Shown: positions 25,471 to 34,347 of the stretch, piece after piece
How the letters are laid out: each line of letters opens with the position of its first letter
Position numbering within the stretch: position 1 is the stretch's first letter
DNA from: CAZWSX01 sp964636985
GTDB lineage: Bacteria > Planctomycetota > Planctomycetia > Pirellulales > Pirellulaceae
Assembly (NCBI GenBank): GCA_964636985.1
Contig: CAZWSX010000039.1
Location: forward strand, 1-50,671
Reading direction: 5' to 3'
Length of the DNA: 50,671 nt
The notes under the pieces: model-generated
Databases searched by the model: none
Told to the model about the DNA's origin: nothing
Seen by the model: only the letters and a program-made list of their open reading frames with translations
Translations under genes and position numbers: made by a program

Positions 25471-26244
25471 ATGGTTACGCGTTGGGCGGTGCTGTCTTTA
25501 CTCTTGGGGAGCATTGTCTTTCATCCCCAGCGGTCCGATGCGGATGAGCCTGCGGCCGCGCACGCGGGCATTGCCTGGAACGATTCTCGCTTTGTCGGCT
25601 GGGCCAGCGGCGTCAAGGAACTGATCCGCGGTCCTCAAGACATTGCCAAACCAAACGGCCCCAAGGCCTTCTTTGGCGTAGCCGAAAACGCTCTCGGCGC
25701 GGCTGGAAGTGCCAGCGATCACAACAAGCCCGATCGTTGCGTGGTGAGCTTAGGCGACGGCGGCTCGATCACGGTTGGTTTCGACGTGCCGTTTCGCGAT
25801 GGCGATGGGGCTGACTTCGTTGTGTTCGAAAACGGCTTTTCTCAAGACGCGACACAACCGAGTGGGTTCTTCGAGCTGGCCTTCGTGGAAGTCAGCTCCG
25901 ATGGGGAACATTTCGTGCGTTTCCCGGCCGTCTCCGAGACGCAAACCGAGGCGCAGATTGGAGCCTACGAACCGCTCGATAGCTCCCAGCTGAAAAATCT
26001 GGCCGGGGTCCACACCGCCGGGCTGGGAACACCCTTCGATCTTGCTGATCTCAAGGGTATTGAAGGAGCGGATAAGCTCGACCTGCAGAGCATTCGCTAT
26101 GTGCGGATTGTCGACGTGGTCGGCTTGATCGACGCCAAGCTCGGGTCGCGGGACAGCAAGGGACGCGTAGTCAACGATCCGTACCCGACCGATTCCAGCG
26201 GGGGCGGGTTCGATCTCGACGCGATTGGGATCTTCTACCGGTAA
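25471..26244 (+). CDS. Secreted protein with a surface-protein-like beta domain
   Basis: The 257-residue product has a signal peptide (RWAVLSLLLGSIVFHPQRSDA). A domain follows with SLGDGGSITVGFDVPFRDGDGADFVVFENGF, ELAFVEVSSDGEHFVRFPAVS, AGLGTPFDLADL and IRYVRIVDVVGL, ending GGGFDLDAIGIFYR. This F-E-N-G-F / V-E-V-S-S-D-G pattern appears in surface proteins found beside corrinoid-uptake genes in Bacteroidetes, as I recall, but no ligand can be proven. Its last 10 bases overlap the convergent tam-like gene. It is the last gene of the alaS-linked run. Confidence 0.65.
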   Translation: MVTRWAVLSLLLGSIVFHPQRSDADEPAAAHAGIAWNDSRFVGWASGVKELIRGPQDIAKPNGPKAFFGVAENALGAAGSASDHNKPDRCVVSLGDGGSITVGFDVPFRDGDGADFVVFENGFSQDATQPSGFFELAFVEVSSDGEHFVRFPAVSETQTEAQIGAYEPLDSSQLKNLAGVHTAGLGTPFDLADLKGIEGADKLDLQSIRYVRIVDVVGLIDAKLGSRDSKGRVVNDPYPTDSSGGGFDLDAIGIFYR

Positions 26245-27002
26245 GCGATTACAAACGTCCGGCGAAACGGGAACAGGACCTTTCCATCGGCTCGTAGCGA
26301 ATAGGCCGCGGCGACGCGGCGATGCAACTCGGCGAGGAACGCTTTTCGGCCTTCTTCGGTGTCCAATGCCGCCAGAAACGGACGCAGCCCTGTGCTGGCA
26401 ATCCATTCGACCACGGCGCTGCGCGATGGGAGCACGTGCTGATAGTCGGTCTCCCAGAGATCGAGTTCCGATGCCAAGTCGACGAGCGCATCGTAGTAGA
26501 ACGCTGGGCTCTCCATCGTGTGCGCTTTCCGCGGAGCATCCATCCGGTCGTTCCAAGGGGCTTCGCGAGAAACGTCGTAGATCAGCGTACGAATCGTTGC
26601 AAAGGTCGCGCTTGGAATCTGAAACGCAAACGCTCCGCCTGGAGCGACCAGCGAGACAAGGCGTCGCACTAACGTCTTGTGGTCAGGCAGCCATTGCAGC
26701 GTCGCATTCGAGAAGATCAGATCGAACGACTGCGCCGGCTGCCACGAAGCAATGTCGGCCAGCAGCCACTCTTGATCGGGATACGACTCCACCGCCGCGT
26801 TGAGCATCTCGGGCGAGTTATCGACGCCTAGCACCCGCGCTTCCGGCCAACGTTGTCGCAGGATTTGCGTGCTGTTGCCGGGGCCACAGCCGAGATCGAC
26901 AATTTGCGCCGGATGTTCCAGTTTGATCCTGGCGGCGAGGTCGGCCGAGGGGCGAGTGCGTTCGTCCGCGAACTTCATGTAATGAGAGGGGTCCCAAGCC
27001 AT
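26235..27002 (-). CDS. tam: Trans-aconitate 2-methyltransferase
   Basis: The 255-residue product starts MAWDPSHYMKFADERTRPS, very typical of Tam, followed by the SAM-binding motif IVDLGCGPGNSTQIL, VLGVDNSPEML and DLIFSNATLQWLPDH. The C-terminal part includes LPSRSAVVEWIASTGLRPFL and FPFRRTFVIAYR. Tam methylates trans-aconitate, a spontaneous and inhibitory side product of the TCA cycle. Length is normal. AGGAAGG lies about 9 bases before the ATG. It converges on the previous gene with a 10-base overlap. Confidence 0.9.
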   Translation of the reverse strand: MAWDPSHYMKFADERTRPSADLAARIKLEHPAQIVDLGCGPGNSTQILRQRWPEARVLGVDNSPEMLNAAVESYPDQEWLLADIASWQPAQSFDLIFSNATLQWLPDHKTLVRRLVSLVAPGGAFAFQIPSATFATIRTLIYDVSREAPWNDRMDAPRKAHTMESPAFYYDALVDLASELDLWETDYQHVLPSRSAVVEWIASTGLRPFLAALDTEEGRKAFLAELHRRVAAAYSLRADGKVLFPFRRTFVIAYR

Positions 27003-27022
27003 GATGCATAGCCTTCCTGCGA

Positions 27023-28198
27023 TTACTTCTTTCGTCGATTCGCCAATTCCGTATTCAAACGGTTTGCCACGGCGGTTTTTCCATGCTGTGTCGCAACATC
27101 CAGCGCAGTGAGACCTTGGTCGTCTTTGGCGTGAATGTCAGCGCCCGCTTCGATGAGTATTTCGACGGTCTTGGACGACGTATTTCTCTCAGCCGCCAAG
27201 TGCAGCGGCGTTCTGCCCATACGGCCGCGCGCATTGACGTTTGCGCCGCGCTCCAGCAGCCATCTGGCGATGTCGAGCGACGCAGTATTGGCGGCGCCAT
27301 GCAGCGAGGTTCCCTCGCCCTTCCATGCGATGGCATCTATCGCAAAGCCTTTTTCCAGAAACAACGTGGCGAGCGCGAGTCCATCGTCGATGCTGCGACC
27401 ACGATGCGATAGCGCTTCGACAAAGGCGAAGCCCGTCATGGTCGCCCCGCGATCGATCAAGTGCCGGCACAGCGAGAGGTTTCCCCCGGTGTGAGCAGCC
27501 ATTTCGAGCGGCGTCACTGCGAGTGGACCGTAGAACTTTGCTTTGGCATCAACTTGGGCGCCGTTTTCGATCAGAAGTTTCCCTACCTCCAAAAACTGTT
27601 TTTCTTTCGCAGGCACCTCTCTTGCCAACGCCGACATGCAGCAGCAGTGCAGCGGCGTGAAGTCCTGATAGTGCCTGGTGCCCATTGACGCTATTGCAGT
27701 AGCGCGCTGGCGGGCTTGCTTTAGAAGTCTTGCAACCAAATTGGAGTCGCCGATTGCGGCGGCCGCAAAGATATCCAGTTCGGCTCCGGCTGCTACGAAT
27801 CGTTCGACAATCGCCTGGCAGCCATCACGGGCGGCTTCGAAGAGCGAAAGGCGGTCCGGATGGACCCCCTTTCTCAACAGGAAATCGACGATTTCGACGT
27901 GGCCTTCATGTTTTGGTGCTGTGTTGTAGTTTTGCGCTGCGATGGCCAATAGCGATTGCGGCGGCACCTTGCCTTGAGGGAGAAGCGTTTTCACCCTCTC
28001 AAGGTCCCCGGCTTTGATCGCCGCGCGCAATGAGTCTTTGCTGCGAGGCTTATCCTCAGAGCGATTGGCACTCGCGCACCGCCGGCAGGTTTGCGCGCGT
28101 CCGTCGCGACTCTTTGTCGCGCGATTAAAGGCGGACAACGGGAGAAGGCTCCCGCAGGAAGAGCATTTCTTGTAAGACTGTTGGACGGGGGCAGCCAT
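27023..28198 (-). CDS. Zinc-ribbon and ankyrin-repeat protein
   Basis: The 391-residue product has an N-terminal CxxC...CxxC ribbon (Cys12, Cys15, Cys38, Cys41: KCSSCGSLLPLSAF, QTCRRC). A basic linker leads to a long ankyrin array from about residue 55, clearest near the end (GANVNARGRMGRTPLHLAAE, GADIHAKDDQGLTALDVA). Ankyrin arrays bind proteins; the ribbon could bind nucleic acid or protein. There is no signal peptide, so it is probably cytosolic. It lies 20 bases upstream of tam on the same strand. Confidence 0.8.
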   Translation of the reverse strand: MAAPVQQSYKKCSSCGSLLPLSAFNRATKSRDGRAQTCRRCASANRSEDKPRSKDSLRAAIKAGDLERVKTLLPQGKVPPQSLLAIAAQNYNTAPKHEGHVEIVDFLLRKGVHPDRLSLFEAARDGCQAIVERFVAAGAELDIFAAAAIGDSNLVARLLKQARQRATAIASMGTRHYQDFTPLHCCCMSALAREVPAKEKQFLEVGKLLIENGAQVDAKAKFYGPLAVTPLEMAAHTGGNLSLCRHLIDRGATMTGFAFVEALSHRGRSIDDGLALATLFLEKGFAIDAIAWKGEGTSLHGAANTASLDIARWLLERGANVNARGRMGRTPLHLAAERNTSSKTVEILIEAGADIHAKDDQGLTALDVATQHGKTAVANRLNTELANRRKK

Positions 28199-28232
28199 CC
28201 AACCATGTTAGCCGCAGTCGGTGGCCTGGCAT

Positions 28233-28461
28233 CTAGGGCTTCTCGGATTCTGGCGGCGCATCCGTAGCCATCGGCTTGAGAAGGCCTTTCGGTCCAACCG
28301 TCACCGCGAGATGCAGCCAGCGGCCTGCTTTTGGGACGAAACCAAGTCGAGTCCAACGTCTTCGGCGACGATGCCGTCGGCGGTGGAGGGGGATTTCCAC
28401 CGCATCCAACCAGCGCTGCCGCTAACAACACGATCGACAACGTTTGCAGGGTCGTGCGCAT
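28233..28461 (-). pseudogene. Small lipoprotein, possibly frameshifted
   Basis: The ATG at 28461 opens a signal peptide with lipobox (MRTTLQTLSIVLLAAALVGC) and a Pro-rich start of the mature part (GGNPPPPPTAS). In that frame the reading continues to 27991, deep into the ankyrin gene, which is implausible. In a neighbouring frame the end reads LHLAVTVGPKGLLKPMATD, then APPESEKP and TAG at 28233-28235, just before the ankyrin ATG, which looks coding. A net 1-base shift between about 28310 and 28340 would join the two. It may be a decayed gene or a sequencing error. The function is unknown. Confidence 0.45.
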
Positions 28462-28500
28462 GGAGAGAATCTCTTCGCTAAGTGGCTGAATGCTGTGGTG

Positions 28501-30741
28501 CTAAGATGCCGCGCTTGCGGCTTTGCGATCGGCGACCGGTTTTGTCTCAAGCTGAGCCGTCGCCTTCCACGCTTCCACCGTCACGGGAATGCATTTGAAA
28601 GCGGGGGTCTTGCTGGCCGGGTCGATGCTGCGAGGGACCAGCACATTGGACTCGGGATAGTACGTCGCGCAGTTGCCTGCGCGGATTTCGGGGTACGATC
28701 GCACTAGGATCTTGTGCATGACCCCGGTTTCGCTCGTGATGGTCACGAGTTGGTCTTCTTTAAGGTTCCTAGCGGCGATGTCGTCGGGGTGCATCAGGAT
28801 CACATCGCGGCGATCTTGGCCGCGATAAAGATCGTAGTTTTCGTAGACCACCGTATTGAATTGCCCTTCGCTGCGGATCGTCATCATCCGCAGTTCATTG
28901 GGACAGCCGTAGATGAGGGGCAGCTTGTGAACAAAGAGCTTGGCCTTGCCGTTGTCCGTGGGGAACTTCGGTTTGTGAAAAGTTCGCCCGTCGATTTGGA
29001 ACTCTTTCTTCGTCTTATCGATATCGCTGATTTGCTCGAAGCCCGGGACCACTTTGGCGATCGCCTCGCGGATTTTGCCGGTGTTCTGCATACTCTGCCA
29101 ATCGACCGGGCCTTGGCCCAGCGTTCCTTGGGCGATCGTCGCGATCACTTCGACTTCGGACTTTGGCCCAGCCAGTCGCTGCGGCCCGCCATCGGAGAGC
29201 CGCACGTAGTTGAACATCGATTCCTGCGTGGTCGGCTGCGGTTCTTCGTCGCGAGCGAGCACCGGCAGGATGATCGTCTCTTTCGCCAGACCATTGGCGT
29301 GGCCGGTGTTGAGCGTGGTGTTCATCATTACCAGCAGGTCGAGCTTCGATAGCGACTCGTCGGCGTAGACGGCATCGGGATTGGAGCCGTACAAGTTGCC
29401 GCCGAGGCACAGGCCGAACTTCAGTCGCCCGTCACGGGCCTGGTCCATGCACGCCAGCGTGTCGAGGCCGGCCGTTGTTGGCAGTTTCACTTGGAATTCA
29501 CGCTCGAGCGCGTCGAAGATGGCGTCTTTGAGTTTCGGCGTGACGCCCATGCTGCCGATGCCTTGAACGTTGGAGTGGCCGCGAATCGGCATCAGGCCGG
29601 CATTCGGCCGGCCCACCATTCCACGCATCAAAGCGAGATTGACAATCGCCTGGACGTTTTGCACGCCGTGCGCGTGGTGGGTGATCCCCATCGTCCAACT
29701 GAAGATGACGTTCTTCGCCTTGGCATACTTCTCGGCGATGAGATTGATTTGCTGGACGTCGACGCCACTCTTTTCGACGATTTCATCCCAAGACAAGGCT
29801 CGCACCGCGGCGATCCACTCGTCGTAGCCATCGGTGTGCTCGCGGAGGAACGCCTCGTCGCTGGCTTTCATCTCGTCGATGCGTTTGGCGACTCCGGTGA
29901 GCAGAGCCAGGTCCCCGCCGATGTGAGGTTGTACATAAGCCGTAGCGATCTTGGTCCCGAACAACATGCTCCACGGGCTGCTGGGAACTTTGAAATTGAC
30001 CAGTCCCACTTCGACCATCGTGTTGATAACCACCACCTCGCCGCCACGATTGCGGATGTGCATCAGCGTGCTCATCAATCGCGGGTGGTTGCTGGGAGGA
30101 TTGCCCCCAATCACGAAAACGAGGTCGGCGTGCTCCACGTCCTCAAGAAGGATCGTGGCGGTGCCCGTGCCGAGTGACGATTGCAGACCGACGCCGCTCG
30201 CTTGATGGCAATAGAAACTGCAGTTGTTGACGTTGTTTGTTCCGTACAGCCGAGCGAAGAGCTGCAGCAGGAACCCAGCTTCGTTCGAGCTTCGCCCGCT
30301 GAAGTACCAGAAGGTCTCGTTAGCGGTGAGCGTTTTGAGCTTGCCGATGATTTTGGCGAAGGCCTCGTCCCACGTGATCGGCTCGTAGTACTGCGAGCCT
30401 TGCCGGTACAAAACGGGTTCCACCAACCGGCCGCAATGCTCCATGTCGTAGGGACTGAACTTGCGCAGTTGCGGGATGCTGTAGGTGCTCCAGAAGTCGG
30501 GCTTGATTCCGCCTTGCATGTCGGCGGCCATCGCTTGCAGCGACTTTTTGCAGACTTCGGGGAAGTTGCCGGCCTCGTTGACCATACCCCCGCGTTGCCC
30601 ACCCATGCCTAGAGCGCAGGTTTTGCAAGCGTTGCGGCTGCGCATCGCTTGCCAGAGCTTCAGGACTCCGCCGACCTCGCGCGATTTGCGGAGTGTGTAC
30701 CAGATTGCCTGCCAGCCGCCGCCCGATTTGAGCCGTTTCAT
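28501..30741 (-). CDS. FdhF/YdeP-family molybdopterin oxidoreductase
   Basis: The 746-residue product begins with a basic region and NACKTCALGMGGQRGG (Cys39, Cys42), then the molybdopterin-binding core: YEPITWDEAFAKIIGKL, YFSGRSSNEAGFLLQLFAR, CSFYCHQASGVGL, ADLVFVIGGNPPSNHPRL and GHSNVQGIGSMGVTP. The C-terminal MopB domain contains LVTITSETGVMHKILVRSYPE. Membership in the YdeP-like branch of formate-dehydrogenase-alpha homologues is clear, but the substrate is unknown; E. coli YdeP is linked to acid resistance rather than formate oxidation. No twin-arginine signal is visible, so it is probably cytosolic. Confidence 0.85.
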   Translation of the reverse strand: MKRLKSGGGWQAIWYTLRKSREVGGVLKLWQAMRSRNACKTCALGMGGQRGGMVNEAGNFPEVCKKSLQAMAADMQGGIKPDFWSTYSIPQLRKFSPYDMEHCGRLVEPVLYRQGSQYYEPITWDEAFAKIIGKLKTLTANETFWYFSGRSSNEAGFLLQLFARLYGTNNVNNCSFYCHQASGVGLQSSLGTGTATILLEDVEHADLVFVIGGNPPSNHPRLMSTLMHIRNRGGEVVVINTMVEVGLVNFKVPSSPWSMLFGTKIATAYVQPHIGGDLALLTGVAKRIDEMKASDEAFLREHTDGYDEWIAAVRALSWDEIVEKSGVDVQQINLIAEKYAKAKNVIFSWTMGITHHAHGVQNVQAIVNLALMRGMVGRPNAGLMPIRGHSNVQGIGSMGVTPKLKDAIFDALEREFQVKLPTTAGLDTLACMDQARDGRLKFGLCLGGNLYGSNPDAVYADESLSKLDLLVMMNTTLNTGHANGLAKETIILPVLARDEEPQPTTQESMFNYVRLSDGGPQRLAGPKSEVEVIATIAQGTLGQGPVDWQSMQNTGKIREAIAKVVPGFEQISDIDKTKKEFQIDGRTFHKPKFPTDNGKAKLFVHKLPLIYGCPNELRMMTIRSEGQFNTVVYENYDLYRGQDRRDVILMHPDDIAARNLKEDQLVTITSETGVMHKILVRSYPEIRAGNCATYYPESNVLVPRSIDPASKTPAFKCIPVTVEAWKATAQLETKPVADRKAASAAS

Positions 30742-30842
30742 GGAAAGAACGTGTGGAGAGCCAAGAATCGGAAACCCTGATTATAGCTCCGATTGCCGTC
30801 GTTTCGCGATGGCACTCTCGACTCGCTGTGGCCCGCTTTGCT

Positions 30843-33833
30843 TTATTGTGCCACGGTCGCAACCGGTCCTCGCGGCCAGGTGATCAGGCGGCGCTTCGAG
30901 TCGGGCTTGGCTTCATGCAATTTCTGTCCGACAGCTGCACGCAATTGCCACAGCGTTTGCGGTGTGAGTCCCGTGTAGGCGATGCGTCCCGCGTCGTCCG
31001 CGCCGCCAACGGTGGTTCCTTCGCGCTGGCCGCGCAGCTTGAGCAAATCGGCGACTTGCCGGCCCAGGTCGTCGCGCGTTACGCCCTTGTTCTGCAGCAG
31101 CCACATCGTGAGATACTCGACGTCCTGCTGGCCGCGCAGGTAACTCTTCAAGCGAATCGATGGCATCGGGCCGCTCAACTGGAGTGGTTCTCCGGGATAG
31201 AAGAGCGATGTCTCTTCTGCTTTCTGCCAGGCGTCGTTGGTGCCAATCGTTTGCCAAGGCAATACGCCATCGGCACCAAGTCGCCAGGCGTCGACGCACC
31301 ACACAGCCCCTTGCACGTTGCTGGCGTCGGGATGATTGGCCGTTCCGTAGACCGCCACAACCTGGTTGAATCGCTCTGCGCGGTCTTGCACCATGTGGCG
31401 ATATTGCAGGAAGGGTCCGCCCGCCACGACGTTGTAGCCGAGCGTGCTGTCGAGCCCATCGCGCTGCCACTGTGGGCGGGAAATATCACAGCGGTACAAA
31501 ATGTTGGCCGGCGCCTGCTTGGGCGGGAGTGATTTTTCGGCTGCGGTGTGCCCTTCGCGCCAAGCTTCGCCGAAGAACCGTAGCGCCCAGTAGTCTTGCC
31601 AGTGCGAAGGCTCATCGAGCAGCCAGGGAGAACTGCCGCGCGACCATCCGCGCTCTTTGAAGTTGTTCTTGTTATTCAAAAAAACGTGAAAGAGCGTATC
31701 GTTCCACTTTTGCGCCGCCAGGTGCTTGGTGAACTGCCGCGAGATATCGACGAAACGCTCTCGATACTTCGCCGTGAAGCCTTCGTCGGCCCAGTAACTG
31801 CCGTTGTAGTGCGCGTCGATCTTCAGCGGCCAATTCTCGTGCATCGGCAGGTAGAAGCCATCGACGGGGACACCGGAGCGTGGCAGATCCTTGAATGCCC
31901 GCCCGTCGAGCAGCGGGCCGAAGCGGCGGTCCCAATCCGCAAAGTCAACCTGCACGCCGTTCAGGTGCGGAGCGCAGCCGTCGGCAACTTGCCCGTTTTG
32001 GTAATACGGAACACGATTGATGAAGGTCCGGTGGCGATGTGCCAGGCGATAGTAATCGCGCTCGTTCTCGGGCAATCCATAACAGTTCATCTCAGGCAAG
32101 AAGCTGAGATAGTCGGGCAACGTGAAATTGCGCACATCGAGTTCGACAGTCAAGTCGAGCCGCTCTGGTCCGCTTTTGAGCCGGAGCAAACCGCGACGGA
32201 TCCCGACTGGAGTGTCGTGCGGAATGTAGACTTCGCCGACAATAGCGGCCACGCGTTGCCCTGCGATTTTCTCGTCCAAGGCCGGGATCGCGAATTCGTT
32301 GGTGAGAGGAACGAGAGGATCGGGCATCGCGCCGAACTTCTGCGTCTCGACATGCCGCAACCGGAAGAACTCAACAGGCGGATTGGTCCGCGCGGCGACG
32401 TTGATCCTGGCCGCATCGTCGTTCCATTGGAACTCGACTTTGGACGGATCGAGCGAACGCGTCTCGTCCATCCGCAGCAGTACTTGAAAATGGACGAACT
32501 CGTTCCTCGCGCCTTGCAATGTGATTTGTTTCTTCGAGGCGTCCCAAAGATGATTTAGCGTCCAATATCCAGCAGGCTGTCGCGGCTCCAAGACGCCGTG
32601 GACGGGGTGCATCTTGTCGAGAACGTCGACGACCGCGACCTCGGCACGACCAAGGCGCGGGCCATTGGCAACGGGGGCCGTCGCAGGCAATTCTGCCAAC
32701 GCCAGGCGAGGCGGAGCGACTCTTGCCGGCAGCGGGACATCAACCGTGACAGCCGGACTGGCGTTGCCGGCTCTGTCGATGGCCTCGACGGTCACGGAGA
32801 ACGAGCGGCCTGCTGCGGGCACCATCTCGGCGGGTAGGGCGAGTCGAACCGGTTCGCTGGGGCCTAGCCGCGGCGCGCCGCCCAACGTTGTTTCTTTCGC
32901 GGAAAACCAACGCTCTTTGTCGCCGATGCGAACGCGATGGCCAGCCAGGCCCGCGCCTATTCGCGACTCTGCGGATGTGGCGCACCGCAGAACGGGAACG
33001 CCACCGAGCGGTTGCTTTTCTAGTGTCACCTCGGGCGCGCTTGGCGGATCGTGATCTTCCCCGGCGACGTAGATGGTGAGGTACGGCGCTTTGGCTTTGC
33101 CAGCGTCGCGCGAGAAGAAGAATCGATTGGGAAACGGACGCGTCTTCCAGTCGTTCCCTTCCTTCGTCCACTGGCTTCCCACGTCGTCGAAAACCAGCAG
33201 TCCTTCGCTCAGTCCCGCAATCCGAGCAGCGATGACCGCCGGATCGATCGGAATGACTTGCCAACCCTCTTCGTCAGGCGGCGAGGCGTCTGCCATGCCC
33301 CAGATACTGCCGCCGCTGCCAAACACAACCGCCGTGAGATCGCCGTCACCACCCCACGGAACATTGGGATGACTGCGCCAGCGAAAGCTCGACGCCCCGG
33401 CGACCGGCCCCGCCCCTCCTCCGGTTCCTTCTGTCCAGGGAGACGCAATGCTACTCACGGTCGTGCGGTACAGCCTTTCGTCGCCAACGGCGCGGAGATG
33501 CAACGTCGCCCCGACGACGATCTTGCCTTGGAATGGCGTAGGGCCGAAGTCGAAAAGTGAAAACTCCTGATTCGACTTGAACTTGACCTGCGACGCCTGA
33601 CCAAAGTTGAGTTCTTCCTCGCCCAGATAGCTGGAGACGCGGGTATCGCGCGTCACCTCCACCCGGACGGCTTCGCCCTGAGGCGGCGTCCAAGTGAATT
33701 TCGACAGCGCCGAGGGATCGACCTTATCGGGAACCTGGGCCAGCACGCCACATGCATTCCCTGCAACCAGCATAAAAACAACAAATTGCCAAACCCGGCA
33801 GGCGATCGCACCACGAACCGATAATGCTTGCAT
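30843..33833 (-). CDS. Large secreted DUF4091-type protein
   Basis: The 996-residue product has a signal peptide ending near NACGVLAQ. An N-terminal lectin-like or carbohydrate-associated region follows (STVSSI..., FDDVGSQW), then a fibronectin-like strand region. The second half carries ARNEFVHFQVLL, FLPEMNCYGLPENERDYYRLAHRH, GFYLPMHENWP and, near the C-terminus, GVLPWQTIGTNDAWQKAEET and LKSYLRGQQDVEYLTMWLLQ, which fit the DUF4091 domain. DUF4091 proteins often look like glycoside hydrolases; activity is not proven. CGGAG lies about 9 bases before the ATG. It is upstream of the FdhF/YdeP gene by 101 bases, with no obvious link. Confidence 0.78.
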   Translation of the reverse strand: MQALSVRGAIACRVWQFVVFMLVAGNACGVLAQVPDKVDPSALSKFTWTPPQGEAVRVEVTRDTRVSSYLGEEELNFGQASQVKFKSNQEFSLFDFGPTPFQGKIVVGATLHLRAVGDERLYRTTVSSIASPWTEGTGGGAGPVAGASSFRWRSHPNVPWGGDGDLTAVVFGSGGSIWGMADASPPDEEGWQVIPIDPAVIAARIAGLSEGLLVFDDVGSQWTKEGNDWKTRPFPNRFFFSRDAGKAKAPYLTIYVAGEDHDPPSAPEVTLEKQPLGGVPVLRCATSAESRIGAGLAGHRVRIGDKERWFSAKETTLGGAPRLGPSEPVRLALPAEMVPAAGRSFSVTVEAIDRAGNASPAVTVDVPLPARVAPPRLALAELPATAPVANGPRLGRAEVAVVDVLDKMHPVHGVLEPRQPAGYWTLNHLWDASKKQITLQGARNEFVHFQVLLRMDETRSLDPSKVEFQWNDDAARINVAARTNPPVEFFRLRHVETQKFGAMPDPLVPLTNEFAIPALDEKIAGQRVAAIVGEVYIPHDTPVGIRRGLLRLKSGPERLDLTVELDVRNFTLPDYLSFLPEMNCYGLPENERDYYRLAHRHRTFINRVPYYQNGQVADGCAPHLNGVQVDFADWDRRFGPLLDGRAFKDLPRSGVPVDGFYLPMHENWPLKIDAHYNGSYWADEGFTAKYRERFVDISRQFTKHLAAQKWNDTLFHVFLNNKNNFKERGWSRGSSPWLLDEPSHWQDYWALRFFGEAWREGHTAAEKSLPPKQAPANILYRCDISRPQWQRDGLDSTLGYNVVAGGPFLQYRHMVQDRAERFNQVVAVYGTANHPDASNVQGAVWCVDAWRLGADGVLPWQTIGTNDAWQKAEETSLFYPGEPLQLSGPMPSIRLKSYLRGQQDVEYLTMWLLQNKGVTRDDLGRQVADLLKLRGQREGTTVGGADDAGRIAYTGLTPQTLWQLRAAVGQKLHEAKPDSKRRLITWPRGPVATVAQ

Positions 33834-34004
33834 GTCGATTTCTCCGGAGTGGCGACTATCCTTGTTCGGGCGGCGTGCTGTGAATCGTCACAGGCGAATT
33901 GTCGCAGGACAATCGCCCCCGCGTGAGCCTTTGCCCAGACGGTAAGCTGCCAAGGAGAACAAGGCAAATTCGCGGCAACCGCGGATTCCGGCGACCTCCC
34001 GTCC

Positions 34005-34034
34005 TTGCAACAACACGCTAACCAGCGATAATAC
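34005..34034 (+). promoter_or_regulatory. Possible promoter for tRNA-Leu
   Basis: TTGCAA and TAATAC are separated by 18 bases, resembling -35 and -10 boxes and lying about 67 bases before the tRNA. A second candidate (TTGGCA...TAATAC ending at 34098) sits too close to the tRNA to give a leader. Confidence 0.3.
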
Positions 34035-34100
34035 CGAACTCCGATAGAAATCGGGTCGGCAACGAACTTGGCAGACAGTTTCGTTGTCGACGTAATACGA

Positions 34101-34183
34101 GCCAGAGTGGCGGAATGGCAGACGCACCGGATTCAAAATCCGGCGAGGTAACACTCGTGTGGGTTCGACTCCCACCTCTGGTA
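34101..34183 (+). tRNA. tRNA-Leu (anticodon CAA)
   Basis: The 83-base gene folds as a type II tRNA. The acceptor GCCAGAG pairs with CTCTGGT, the anticodon stem CCGGA/TCCGG holds loop TTCAAAA with anticodon CAA, the variable arm is CGAG...CTCG, and the T arm is GTGGG TTCGACT CCCAC. The discriminator is A and CCA is not encoded. An integrase gene begins 164 bases downstream, so the 3' end is probably the integration site of a mobile element. Confidence 0.95.
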
Positions 34184-34184
34184 C
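34164..34184 (+). other. Likely attachment site (attL) at the tRNA 3' end
   Basis: The T-arm/acceptor part of tRNA-Leu next to the integrase is the usual crossover site for this type of integrase. The position is inferred from context; the partner copy was not found in the window. Confidence 0.4.
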
Positions 34185-34251
34185 TTGCAGGTTTTTCGGG
34201 GTTTTGAGCGATTCTCACCCCGAGGCCCACAACGCCTTCTTCCGAAAACAA

Positions 34252-34269
34252 CGTGGCAAATCCGTGGCA
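34252..34269 (+). repeat. CGTGGCA direct repeat beside the integrase, possible arm-type site
   Basis: CGTGGCA occurs at 34252-34258 and 34263-34269, separated by four bases, between the tRNA end and the integrase start. Short direct repeats here are typical of arm-type integrase binding sites, but no binding evidence exists. Confidence 0.35.
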
Positions 34270-34347
34270 GCGGGGGCCTAACGTTGGTCTTACGTCGATG
34301 TTCTGAATGGCAGTCCGTCCGTAGATTTCGCTACGGAGAATTTGGAC

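Noticed and set aside
34184..34230. Terminator after tRNA-Leu
   Set aside because: T-rich stretches occur, but no convincing stem precedes them.
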